Shown one piece after another: positions 1 to 5,116 of a DNA stretch of 6,121 bases (positions are counted from its first letter, which is position 1; every line of letters begins with the position of its first letter). Origin of the DNA: an uncultured Mollicutes bacterium (GTDB lineage: Bacteria; Bacillota_I; Bacilli_A; RFN20; CAG-826); the NCBI GenBank assembly GCA_945935945.1, contig CAMESA010000059.1:1-6121 (forward strand). Direction: 5' to 3'. The position numbers and the translations under genes are program-made. The notes beneath the pieces are model-generated. The model saw only the letters and a list, made by a program, of their open reading frames with translations. It searched no databases and was not told where the DNA came from.

Positions 1-293
1 ATGAAGATTTAACCCTTGATAATTTAGGTGATTTTGAACTTGAAGTCATGGTTAAATATGAAGGTTATATTGAAAGCGAAAGAAAAGAAGCAATCAAATT
101 TAATAAACTTGAAAGCGTAAAACTTGACACTGACGTTGACTATATGAAAATCGATGGTTTAAGAATTGAAGCAAGGCAAAAACTAAATGCAGTAAAACCA
201 TCAACTTTAGGACAAGCAAGTCGAATTAGTGGTGTAAATCCAAGCGATATTTCAGTTTTAATCTTGAATTTAAAAAAGGAAAAAAGATTATGA
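1..293 (+). CDS. mnmG: MnmG (GidA), tRNA uridine-5-carboxymethylaminomethyl modification enzyme, C-terminal part
   Basis: This is the 3' end of a gene whose start lies before the window; the reading frame is open from base 3, so the ATG at 48 is an internal Met. MnmG works with MnmE in a cytoplasmic complex that installs the carboxymethylaminomethyl group on wobble U34 of certain tRNAs, using FAD and a folate cofactor. Only the C-terminal helical domain is visible. Its signature is clear: a YEGYI segment, a DVDYMKIDGL stretch, then RIEARQKLNAVKPSTLGQAS and RISGVNPSDISVL near the end. In the family this domain contacts MnmE and tRNA. The FAD-binding part lies outside the window. The stop codon TGA overlaps the rsmG start as ATGA, so the two are translationally coupled. 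Identity is very secure from the GQASRISGVNP motif and from the following rsmG. Confidence 0.96.
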   Translation, partial: EDLTLDNLGDFELEVMVKYEGYIESERKEAIKFNKLESVKLDTDVDYMKIDGLRIEARQKLNAVKPSTLGQASRISGVNPSDISVLILNLKKEKRL

Positions 294-982
294 TTGAACT
301 TTTAGAATCTTATCCTTTTATAAAAATTGACGAAAATCAGAAAAATCAGTTAGTTTCTTACATGGAATTAACCTTAAAAGCAAATGAATCTTTTAATTTG
401 ACTGCAAATGACACAAAAGAATCATTTATGATTAAAAATATAATTGATTCACTTTTAATTGTTAAAAATTTAGATTTAGATGGAAAAAATATCTTAGATT
501 TAGGTAGTGGAGCTGGTTTACCTGGAATTCCACTTGCAATTTATTATAAAAATACCAATTTCACTCTTCTTGAACCTCTAACAAAAAGAGCAAATTTTTT
601 AAAAGAAATAGCTCAAAAATTAGGATTAAAAAATGTAAAAGTTGTTAATGATAGAGCTGAAATTTTCATTAAAAACGCAAGAGAATCCTATGATTTTGTT
701 ACTTCAAGGGCAGTTTCTCGCTTAAATATTCTTTTAGAATTATCAATTCCTTTTCTAAAAGTTGGCGGAAAATTAATTGCTTATAAAGGTATTAATTACC
801 AAGAAGAAATAAATGAAAGTAAAAATGCATTAGATTTACTTTCTTCAAAAATTATTGCAATTGAAGAAGAAAATCTCGTTCAAATTAACGAAAAAAGATA
901 TAATATTTTTATTCAAAAAAACCAAAAAACAAGCCAAAAATATCCAAGAGAATATCGTTTAATCAAAAAGAAAGCTTTGTAA
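290..982 (+). CDS. rsmG: RsmG (GidB), 16S rRNA (guanine-527-N7) methyltransferase
   Basis: A 230-residue class I SAM-dependent methyltransferase that modifies G527 of 16S rRNA in the 530 loop; length is usual for the family. Visible motifs are FNLTA (35-39), the SAM-binding glycine loop ILDLGSGAGLPGIPLAI (68-84), an acidic strand end LLEPLTKRANFL (93-104), NDRAE (120-124), SRAVSRL (139-145) and VGGKLIAYKG (158-167). The start ATG overlaps the mnmG stop by 4 nt, and an AAAGGA ribosome binding site sits at 275-280 with a 9-nt spacer. The C-terminus reads YPREYRLIKKKAL. The family usually ends with a YPRK-G-P-K-P-L type motif, so the glycine/proline-containing tail is altered here. The gene shares the mnmG transcript and is followed 1 nt later by parA. 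Confidence 0.96.
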   Translation: MIELLESYPFIKIDENQKNQLVSYMELTLKANESFNLTANDTKESFMIKNIIDSLLIVKNLDLDGKNILDLGSGAGLPGIPLAIYYKNTNFTLLEPLTKRANFLKEIAQKLGLKNVKVVNDRAEIFIKNARESYDFVTSRAVSRLNILLELSIPFLKVGGKLIAYKGINYQEEINESKNALDLLSSKIIAIEEENLVQINEKRYNIFIQKNQKTSQKYPREYRLIKKKAL

Positions 983-983
983 T

Positions 984-1751
984 ATGTCAAAAATCATATC
1001 AATCGTAAATCAAAAAGGTGGTGTCGGAAAAACAACAACCGCTATAAATTTAAGTGCAGCTTTATCAACCTTTGGTAAAAAGGTTCTTTTAATCGATCTT
1101 GATTCTCAAGGAAATTCATCCAGAGGTTATGGAATTGATATTACAATATTAAATCGAACAATTTTTGATGTTTTAATTGGAAATTGTACGATAAATCAAT
1201 CTATTAAAAAAACAACAATACCACATGTTGACATCATTCCATCAAATTTAAAACTATCTAATTTAGAAAGTGAAATTAACAAAAAATCACTTGATCCATT
1301 ACATTTATTAAGTTCGAAAATCAAAGAAATCAAAGGCAATTATGATTTTGTTCTTATAGATTGCCCTCCAAGTTTAGGAATAATTTCTTTAAATGCATTA
1401 ATTGCATCAAATAGTGCACTTGTTCCTGTTCAATGCGAATATTTTGCAATGGAAGGTTTGGCACAAGTCATTTCAACTATCAACAGAGTTCAAACAAATT
1501 ACAATAAAAATTTAAAAATTGAAGGCTTTTTGCTTACAATGCTTGAAAGTAGGTCGAAATTAGGTCTTGAAGTTATCGAACAAGTTCGTGGATTGTTTAG
1601 AGAATCGACTTATAATGTTGTAATTCCAAGAAATGTTTCCATTAGTGAAGCGAGTGCTATGGGCGTTCCTGTATTAAAATACAAACCAACAAGCGCTGGT
1701 TCTCAAGCTTATCTTCAATTAGGTAGAGAGGTAATTGACGCAAATGAGTGA
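984..1751 (+). CDS. parA: ParA/Soj family chromosome-partitioning ATPase
   Basis: A 255-residue deviant-Walker ATPase of the ParA/Soj/MinD group. In the family it forms ATP-dependent dimers that bind DNA nonspecifically and are released by ParB, helping to segregate origins and to regulate DnaA. The Walker A motif KGGVGKTT spans residues 11-18 with the signature lysine K11 and catalytic-loop lysine K16. D40 lies in LIDLDSQGN (36-44), where the common DPQGN has become DSQGN. Walker B is DFVLIDCPPSLG (121-132). The two basic residues aligned with the Soj DNA-binding arginines are present: R190 in MLESRSKLGLEVI and R216 in IPRNVSISEA. Length matches Soj (about 253). There is no clear Shine-Dalgarno sequence (only AAGAAAG upstream), and the start follows the rsmG stop by one base, so translation is probably coupled. 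By sequence this ATPase looks fully functional. Confidence 0.95.
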   Translation: MSKIISIVNQKGGVGKTTTAINLSAALSTFGKKVLLIDLDSQGNSSRGYGIDITILNRTIFDVLIGNCTINQSIKKTTIPHVDIIPSNLKLSNLESEINKKSLDPLHLLSSKIKEIKGNYDFVLIDCPPSLGIISLNALIASNSALVPVQCEYFAMEGLAQVISTINRVQTNYNKNLKIEGFLLTMLESRSKLGLEVIEQVRGLFRESTYNVVIPRNVSISEASAMGVPVLKYKPTSAGSQAYLQLGREVIDANE

Positions 1752-2577
1752 ACAAAAGTTCTTAAAAAACGATCTTAAAACTCTCGTTGAAAAGTTTTCT
1801 AAAGACGATGTAATCACCTCAATTGAGAAGAACTATCAAAAAGATAAAGTTATATTTGTTCATGCAAATGATATTGTTGATAACAAAACAATTAAACCAG
1901 CAAAAGTTGACACAAAAACTATCGAAAATATTGAAAAAAGTATCGTAAATCATGGTTTATACAATCCATTGATTGTTAGAAAAGCAAAAAACAACAAATA
2001 TGAAATAATTATTGGAAGAAAAAGATGGATTGCATGTAAAAAAATTAATTTTTCAAACATTCCTATTATTGTCAGTGAATATGATGATCAAGAAACATTG
2101 CTAATTTTACTTTGTGATTCAAGAGAAAATAAAAATTTTAATCCGATAGAAGTTGCATTAATAATTAACGAATTAAAAACAAAGTTTAATTACAAAAATA
2201 ATGATATTTGTGAAATTTTGCATCAATCACCTTCGCAAATTTCAAATTATTTATCTTTATTATCTTTACCAAAATCAATTATTCAAAAAGTATCAACAAA
2301 TAGACTTTCATTTGGCCACGCAAAAGCATTAATCCATCTAAAAAGCGAAAAAGATGTCATAACAGTAGCTAAAAAAATAGATGATTTTAGATTAAGTGTT
2401 AGAGAAGCCGAAGATTTAGTCTATTCATTAAAAGATAAAAACATTAAATACACAAAAAATTATGTTTTAAAACAAAAAGATAACACAATTATAATTCAAA
2501 TCAACAAAAAAGAAGATAGCGATAAAATTTATAGAAAAATTAACGAACTACTTAAAAATAGTTTTAAAAAACTTTAA
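1744..2577 (+). CDS. parB: ParB/Spo0J-like chromosome-partitioning protein, divergent
   Basis: A 277-residue ParB homologue, partner of the ParA just upstream. The ATG at 1744 is preferred over a TTG at 1735: GAGAGG (1726-1731) is 12 nt from the ATG but only 3 nt from the TTG. The gene overlaps parA by 8 nt. Parts seen in order are an N-terminal peptide FLKNDLKTLV (6-15), resembling a degenerate LGKGLxALI ParA-contact motif; a ParB/Srx core with IEKSIVNHGLYNPLIVR (63-79) and GRKRWIA (91-97); a DSREN segment (125-129) ahead of NFNPIEVA; an HTH around 152-176 ending SNYLSLLSLP; LSFGHAKAL (188-196); and a Lys-rich C-terminal dimerisation region. Against Spo0J, GERRxRA has become GRKRWIA, ENxxR has become DSREN, and GHARAL has become GHAKAL. 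The usual QPR patch before the core is absent. The ParB family call is secure; canonical CTP-clamp and parS behaviour is not. Confidence 0.9.
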   Translation: MSEQKFLKNDLKTLVEKFSKDDVITSIEKNYQKDKVIFVHANDIVDNKTIKPAKVDTKTIENIEKSIVNHGLYNPLIVRKAKNNKYEIIIGRKRWIACKKINFSNIPIIVSEYDDQETLLILLCDSRENKNFNPIEVALIINELKTKFNYKNNDICEILHQSPSQISNYLSLLSLPKSIIQKVSTNRLSFGHAKALIHLKSEKDVITVAKKIDDFRLSVREAEDLVYSLKDKNIKYTKNYVLKQKDNTIIIQINKKEDSDKIYRKINELLKNSFKKL

Positions 2578-2601
2578 TTATCAATATATCTGATTTATAA
2601 T
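2573..2601 (+). promoter_or_regulatory. Candidate promoter for the FMN riboswitch-ribU transcript
   Basis: A perfect TATAAT -10 box lies at 2596-2601. The best-spaced -35 is a weak TTTAAT at 2573-2578 (17-nt spacer), overlapping the parB stop codon. Initiation would fall near 2607-2608, at the very edge of the riboswitch aptamer. A second weaker -10, TATATC at 2585-2590, would start about 11 nt earlier and leave the full P1 helix intact. No GC-rich terminator separates parB from this point, so read-through from the par operon is also possible. Confidence 0.5.
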
Positions 2602-2602
2602 T

Positions 2603-2756
2603 AATTAGCTTCAGGGAAGGTGAAAGTCCTTATTGGCGGTAAACCCCGCGAAATCTTATGATTCGAATTAGTGAAATTCTAATGGCAACAGTTATAGTCT
2701 GGATGGAAGAAGTGAATTCTTTTTTTGGACCTGAAGTAATTGGAGGTCCTTTTTTT
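2603..2756 (+). promoter_or_regulatory. FMN riboswitch (RFN element) with expression platform
   Basis: The aptamer shows the conserved blocks of the RFN element in order: CAGGGAAGGTGAAAGTCC (2612-2629), TTGGCGGTAAACCCCGCGA (2633-2651), a TTAGTGAAATTCTAA arm, then ACAGT and AGTCTGGATGGAAGAAG (2697-2712). Helix P1 pairs 2603-2612 with 2709-2718, with one mismatch at 2607/2714. The aptamer is followed by a hairpin-T-tract platform at 2727-2756 and then the ribU start codon. In this class FMN binding shuts expression off, by transcription termination or by blocking the ribosome site. The target, a riboflavin importer, is the expected regulon member. An open frame begins at an ATG inside the aptamer (2658), but that stretch is riboswitch, not protein. 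Confidence 0.96.
2727..2756 (+). terminator. Riboswitch expression-platform terminator that overlaps the ribosome binding site
   Basis: GGACCT (2727-2732) pairs perfectly with AGGTCC (2744-2749) around an 11-nt loop, followed by seven T (2750-2756). The T-tract abuts the ribU ATG at 2757. The Shine-Dalgarno GGAGG (2742-2746) lies partly in the 3' arm of the stem. The same hairpin could therefore act as an intrinsic terminator and, in full-length RNA, as a ribosome-site sequestrator. With only 6 bp the stem is short for a strong terminator. I did not find a convincing antiterminator partner by eye. Confidence 0.75.
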
Positions 2757-3416
2757 ATGAAACGTAAGGTAATTAATTACATTGCACAAACCGCTATTTT
2801 TGGTGGTTTAGCAGCAATTTTATATTGCGTACCCGGTCTGCAATTTAAAATTCCATTTGTAGCACCAGGCTTTATGGAAATTCATTTAGATGAAATTCCA
2901 ATCCTAATTTCAAGTTTTGCCTATGGTCCGTTGTTAGGAATATTTGAAATATTATTACGTACTTTGATCAAATTACCAATGACAAGCACAATGTGCGTTG
3001 GTGAACTTGGAGACATGATGTATTCATTTGCCCTTATTATTCCAGCATCATATATCTATACAAAAAATCGTACATTTAAAGGTGCGATAATTGGTTTAAG
3101 CATTGGCTTAATAGCTAATCTATTCTTCACAAGTATTGTTAATTTATACACAATTTTCCCATTATATAAAATAATTTTGAGTATGCCAGATGGTGCGATT
3201 GCTGGTGCTTTTGATGCTATTTATAAGATGGGAATAGTGGCGGATAATGATGTTAGAATTGCTTTATTACTCTTACCATTTAATTTAATTAGAAATGGGA
3301 TTGTTATTGCAACAACAATGGTTTGTTATAAGCCTCTTCGTTTTTTGCTTGAAAGAATCGGAAGTAAATTTGATAAAAACAAAGAAAAAATAGATCAAGA
3401 TAAAAATCAAGAATAG
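2757..3416 (+). CDS. ribU: Riboflavin ECF transporter substrate-binding (S) component, RibU family
   Basis: A 219-residue hydrophobic membrane protein. In the family, RibU binds riboflavin (or FMN) and joins the shared EcfA-A'-T energising module, which is not encoded here. Start chosen at ATG 2757, preceded by GGAGG (2742-2746, 10-nt spacer); the longer frame from 2658 would translate the riboswitch. Hydrophobic segments lie near residues 8-26, 46-72, 84-101, 108-137 and 167-190, consistent with five to six membrane spans. Recognisable stretches are KIPFVAPGFMEIHLDEIPIL (31-50), SFAYGPLLGIFEILLRTLIK (53-72) and GELGDMMYSFALIIPASYIY (82-101), typical of RibU/YpaA. The tail from about 203 is short, charged and Lys-rich. 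The FMN riboswitch upstream supports the substrate. No riboflavin biosynthesis gene is in view, so the cell may salvage the vitamin (inference). Two consecutive TAG stops end the gene. Confidence 0.93.
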   Translation: MKRKVINYIAQTAIFGGLAAILYCVPGLQFKIPFVAPGFMEIHLDEIPILISSFAYGPLLGIFEILLRTLIKLPMTSTMCVGELGDMMYSFALIIPASYIYTKNRTFKGAIIGLSIGLIANLFFTSIVNLYTIFPLYKIILSMPDGAIAGAFDAIYKMGIVADNDVRIALLLLPFNLIRNGIVIATTMVCYKPLRFLLERIGSKFDKNKEKIDQDKNQE

Positions 3417-3427
3417 TAGCAAACCTA

Positions 3428-3493
3428 CTAGAAATGTACTAGAAACCTACTAGAAATGTACTAGAAAACTACTAGAAATGTACTAGAAAACTA
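3428..3493. repeat. Six tandem 11-bp direct repeats, consensus CTAGAAAnnTA
   Basis: Six contiguous units in perfect register: CTAGAAATGTA at 3428, 3450 and 3472, alternating with CTAGAAACCTA at 3439 and CTAGAAAACTA at 3461 and 3483. The array is therefore also a 22-bp higher-order repeat of about three copies. It begins 11 nt after the ribU stop. A degenerate unit (AAACCTA, 3421-3427) precedes it and a broken one (CTAATAAACAA, 3494-3504) follows. The reading frame of ribU meets several stops here, so it is not coding. The period is close to one helical turn, which would place every unit on the same DNA face. Function unknown; slippage-derived repeat and protein-binding array are both possible. 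Confidence 0.95.
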
Positions 3494-3549
3494 CTAATAA
3501 ACAACTTTTAACAATAGATTTAAAAATTTAGCGTTAAAAAGAAAATAAT

Positions 3550-3590
3550 AAAAAAATGGTTGTATTATCTAACATTACAACCATTTTTTT
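3550..3590. terminator. Bidirectional intrinsic terminator between convergent ribU and ferredoxin genes
   Basis: ATGGTTGTA (3556-3564) pairs with TTACAACCAT (3575-3584 region) around an 11-nt loop, and the stem is extended by an A-tract (3550-3556) facing a T-tract (3584-3590). The run of seven T follows the stem on the + strand, and the run of A gives the same on the - strand. It can therefore stop ribU transcription rightward and ferredoxin transcription leftward, which fits the convergent arrangement. Confidence 0.92.
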
Positions 3591-3610
3591 AATTCAAAAT
3601 TTTTATGAAA

Positions 3611-3790
3611 TTATTGTTCAATTGCACCAGCTGGACAATTGCCAATAGCTTCGTCAACTAATGATTCATCGATATCGCCGATTACTCTAGCTTTACCTTC
3701 ATCATCAAATTCGAAAGCTTCTGGATAAGAACCAACGCAAAGACCACAACCAATGCATGCTTCGCTGTTAACTTTTAATCTAACTGCCAT
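3611..3790 (-). CDS. Small single-cluster [4Fe-4S] ferredoxin
   Basis: A 59-residue cytoplasmic electron carrier. The start is the ATG at 3788-3790 (complement), giving MAVRLK, because a perfect GGAGGT lies 7 nt upstream (complement 3798-3803). The in-frame upstream ATG at 3808 sits almost at the predicted transcript start and is rejected. Cluster ligands are C12, C15 and C18 in CIGCGLC and C52 in NCPAGAI. The position that holds an extra Cys in many ferredoxins is Y22 in VGSYPEAF, so there is one [4Fe-4S] cluster and no second Cys motif. The acidic mid-section FEFDDEGKARV matches Thermotoga/Bacillus-type monocluster ferredoxins, but the disulfide Cys pair seen in some of those is missing. 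Low-potential electron transfer is likely; its partner (for example pyruvate:ferredoxin oxidoreductase or hydrogenase) is not visible here. Confidence 0.93.
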   Translation of the reverse strand: MAVRLKVNSEACIGCGLCVGSYPEAFEFDDEGKARVIGDIDESLVDEAIGNCPAGAIEQ

Positions 3791-3812
3791 GTTGTTTACC
3801 TCCATCAATTAA

Positions 3813-3840
3813 AGTATAACAACAAAAATAATCTTTACAA
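3813..3840 (-). promoter_or_regulatory. Promoter of the ferredoxin gene
   Basis: On the - strand, TTGTAA (complement 3835-3840) and TATACT (complement 3813-3818) are separated by 16 nt, matching a sigma-A type promoter at 4 of 6 and 5 of 6 positions. Initiation near 3806 would leave a leader of only about 16 nt carrying the GGAGGT ribosome site, which supports the start at 3790. Confidence 0.65.
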
Positions 3841-3867
3841 ATAAAAAATTTTGAAATTCCATATTTT

Positions 3868-3882
3868 TGTTTTTCAAAAACA
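3868..3882. repeat. Perfect 7-bp-arm palindrome upstream of the ferredoxin gene
   Basis: TGTTTTTCAAAAACA is a perfect inverted repeat of two 7-bp arms around one central base. It lies about 28 bp upstream of the ferredoxin -35 box, in the divergent ferredoxin-gap intergenic region. The size and symmetry suit a dimeric regulator, but it matches no operator I recognise (not Rex, Fur/PerR or CcpA). In DNA this AT-rich it could be chance. Confidence 0.35.
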
Positions 3883-3899
3883 TACGGATACTTCATTTC

Positions 3900-3917
3900 T
3901 TTTATTTATAAATAAAA
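3900..3917. repeat. 18-bp perfect AT palindrome in the ferredoxin-gap divergent region
   Basis: TTTTATTTATAAATAAAA reads identically on both strands and consists only of A and T. It sits 17 bp from the palindrome at 3868-3882. From 3791 to 4019 there is no gene: the stretch holds the two divergent promoters, these two palindromes and otherwise featureless AT-rich DNA. A cruciform, an operator or an AT-rich upstream element are all possible, and chance is not excluded. Confidence 0.35.
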
Positions 3918-3953
3918 AATCGACAAAACCATTATTTTTTTTGATTAATTTTA

Positions 3954-3982
3954 TTTAAATCTGTAATTAAATAGTTTATAAT
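3954..3982 (+). promoter_or_regulatory. Promoter of gap
   Basis: A perfect TATAAT -10 lies at 3977-3982 with TTTAAA as -35 at 3954-3959 (17-nt spacer). The spacer and upstream DNA are very A/T rich, which could act as an UP-like element. Initiation near 3989 gives a leader of about 30 nt containing the strong AAGGAGG (4001-4007), 12 nt before the gap ATG, a slightly long spacing. Confidence 0.7.
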
Positions 3983-4019
3983 ACAAGCGTTAAAATTCTT
4001 AAGGAGGAATTTATAGATT

Positions 4020-5051
4020 ATGGCATTAAAAGTTGCTATTAATGGATTCGGAAGAATCGGACGTCTTGCATTCAGACGTTGTACAGACACAGGTATCGAA
4101 GTTGTCGCAATTAACGATTTAGTCGATGCAAAAACATTAGCTTATTTATTAAAATATGACACAGCTCATGGCAGATGGAACGAAGACAAAATCGGATACA
4201 ATGAAGCTACAAATAGCTTAGTTTTCGATGGAAAAGAAATTCCAGTTTTAGGACAACCTGATCCAACAAAATTAAATTGGAAAGATTACGGTGCTGAAAT
4301 TGTACTTGAATGTACAGGTAGATTTAAAGGAAAAGCTGATGCATCAGTTCATATGACATATGGTGGTGCTAAAGGTGTTGTTATTTCAGCTCCAAGTGAT
4401 AAAGAAACTCCAACATTCGTTTATGGTGTTAACAGCGATTCTTTGACAAAAGAAGATACAATCATTTCAGGTGCTTCATGTACAACAAACTGTTTAGGTC
4501 CTGTTTGTAAAGTTCTCGAAGAAAAATTTGGAATCGATGCAGGCTACATGACAACAGTTCACGCATATACAAATGATCAAACTACACTCGATCTTGCTAA
4601 AAAAGGCAATTTAAGAAGAGGTAGAGCAGCTGCAGGAAACATTGTTCCTACATCAACAGGTGCTGCTAAAGCTATCAATCTTGTTATTCCAAGTTTAAAA
4701 GGAAGAATGCAAGGTGGTGCTATCAGAGTTCCAGTTTTTGATGGTTCACTCGTTGACTTAAGCTTAAAATTAAAGAAAGAAGTCACAGCTGAAGAAATCA
4801 ATGCTGCTATGAAAGAAGCAAGCGAAACATACTTAAAAGATGTTTTAGCTTATACAGAAGATGAAATCGTTTCAAGCGATATCTTAGGTGAAACTCATGG
4901 TTCAATCTTTGATGCAACAGGAACAAAAGTCTTCACTTCACCAGATGGAACACAACTTGTTAAAGTCATTTCATGGTATGACAATGAATATTCATACACA
5001 TGTCAAATGATTAGACTTGTTGCTCACATGGGAAAAGTTTTAGGTCTTTAA
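4020..5051 (+). CDS. gap: Glyceraldehyde-3-phosphate dehydrogenase, phosphorylating, type I
   Basis: A 343-residue cytoplasmic homotetramer-forming enzyme that oxidises and phosphorylates glyceraldehyde 3-phosphate to 1,3-bisphosphoglycerate, reducing NAD+. The Rossmann loop INGFGRIGR is at 7-15, and D33 in INDLVD sits at the ribose-binding strand end that normally favours NAD over NADP. The active site SGASCTTNC contains the nucleophile C154, and H181 in TTVHAYTNDQ is the catalytic base. Phosphate-site segments are LRRGRAAAGNIVPTSTGAAK (198-217) and GRMQGGAIRVP (228-238). SWYDNEYSYTCQM near the C-terminus is the conserved NAD-site tail. C-L-G-P replaces the common C-L-A-P after the active site, and RVPVFDGSLVDL carries Phe where Pro or Thr is usual. 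Codons ending in C (atc, ttc, aac) are more frequent than in parA-parB, as expected for a highly expressed gene. Followed by a terminator, then pgk. Confidence 0.97.
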   Translation: MALKVAINGFGRIGRLAFRRCTDTGIEVVAINDLVDAKTLAYLLKYDTAHGRWNEDKIGYNEATNSLVFDGKEIPVLGQPDPTKLNWKDYGAEIVLECTGRFKGKADASVHMTYGGAKGVVISAPSDKETPTFVYGVNSDSLTKEDTIISGASCTTNCLGPVCKVLEEKFGIDAGYMTTVHAYTNDQTTLDLAKKGNLRRGRAAAGNIVPTSTGAAKAINLVIPSLKGRMQGGAIRVPVFDGSLVDLSLKLKKEVTAEEINAAMKEASETYLKDVLAYTEDEIVSSDILGETHGSIFDATGTKVFTSPDGTQLVKVISWYDNEYSYTCQMIRLVAHMGKVLGL

Positions 5052-5067
5052 TTAAGTAATTAAAATC

Positions 5068-5098
5068 GAGCTCATGGGTTAGCCTATGGGCTCTTTTT
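5068..5098 (+). terminator. Hairpin terminator between gap and pgk
   Basis: GAGCTCATGGG (5068-5078) pairs with CCTATGGGCTC (5083-5093) across a TTAG loop, giving 11 continuous pairs with two G-U wobbles, followed by five T. Only 18 nt separate the T-tract from the pgk start and no good promoter is visible there. Complete termination would silence pgk, so this is probably a partial terminator or an RNA-processing/stabilising hairpin inside a gap-pgk operon (inference). Confidence 0.88.
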
Positions 5099-5116
5099 AT
5101 TAAATAGGAGTAAAAA

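Noticed and set aside
1632..1652. Possible parS-like sequence TGTTTCCATTAGTGAA in parA
   Set aside because: It shares TGTTTC with parS and GTGAA in the second half, but the spacing is wrong and the CACGTG core is missing; it also encodes the conserved NVSISEA segment.
1735..1743. TTG at 1735 as the parB start
   Set aside because: The ribosome binding site would be only 3 nt away; the ATG at 1744 has better spacing.
2658..2756. ATG at 2658 as the start of ribU, adding 33 residues
   Set aside because: This stretch is the 3' half of the FMN aptamer plus its expression platform. A good GGAGG precedes the ATG at 2757, and the protein resembles RibU only from there.
3421..3504. CRISPR array
   Set aside because: The units are 11 bp and directly contiguous with no unique spacers, and there are no cas genes. 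It is a simple tandem repeat.
3791..3808. Upstream ATG at 3808 (minus strand) as the ferredoxin start
   Set aside because: It precedes the GGAGGT ribosome site and almost coincides with the predicted transcript start; MAVRLK is the family-like N-terminus.
4577..4801. Minus-strand open frame of 74 codons
   Set aside because: It lies wholly inside gap on the opposite strand, with no ribosome site or recognisable protein; a shadow of the coding bias.
5038..5066. Promoter for pgk with a TAAAAT -10 at 5061-5066
   Set aside because: No acceptable -35 at the right spacing, and initiation would fall inside the terminator stem.
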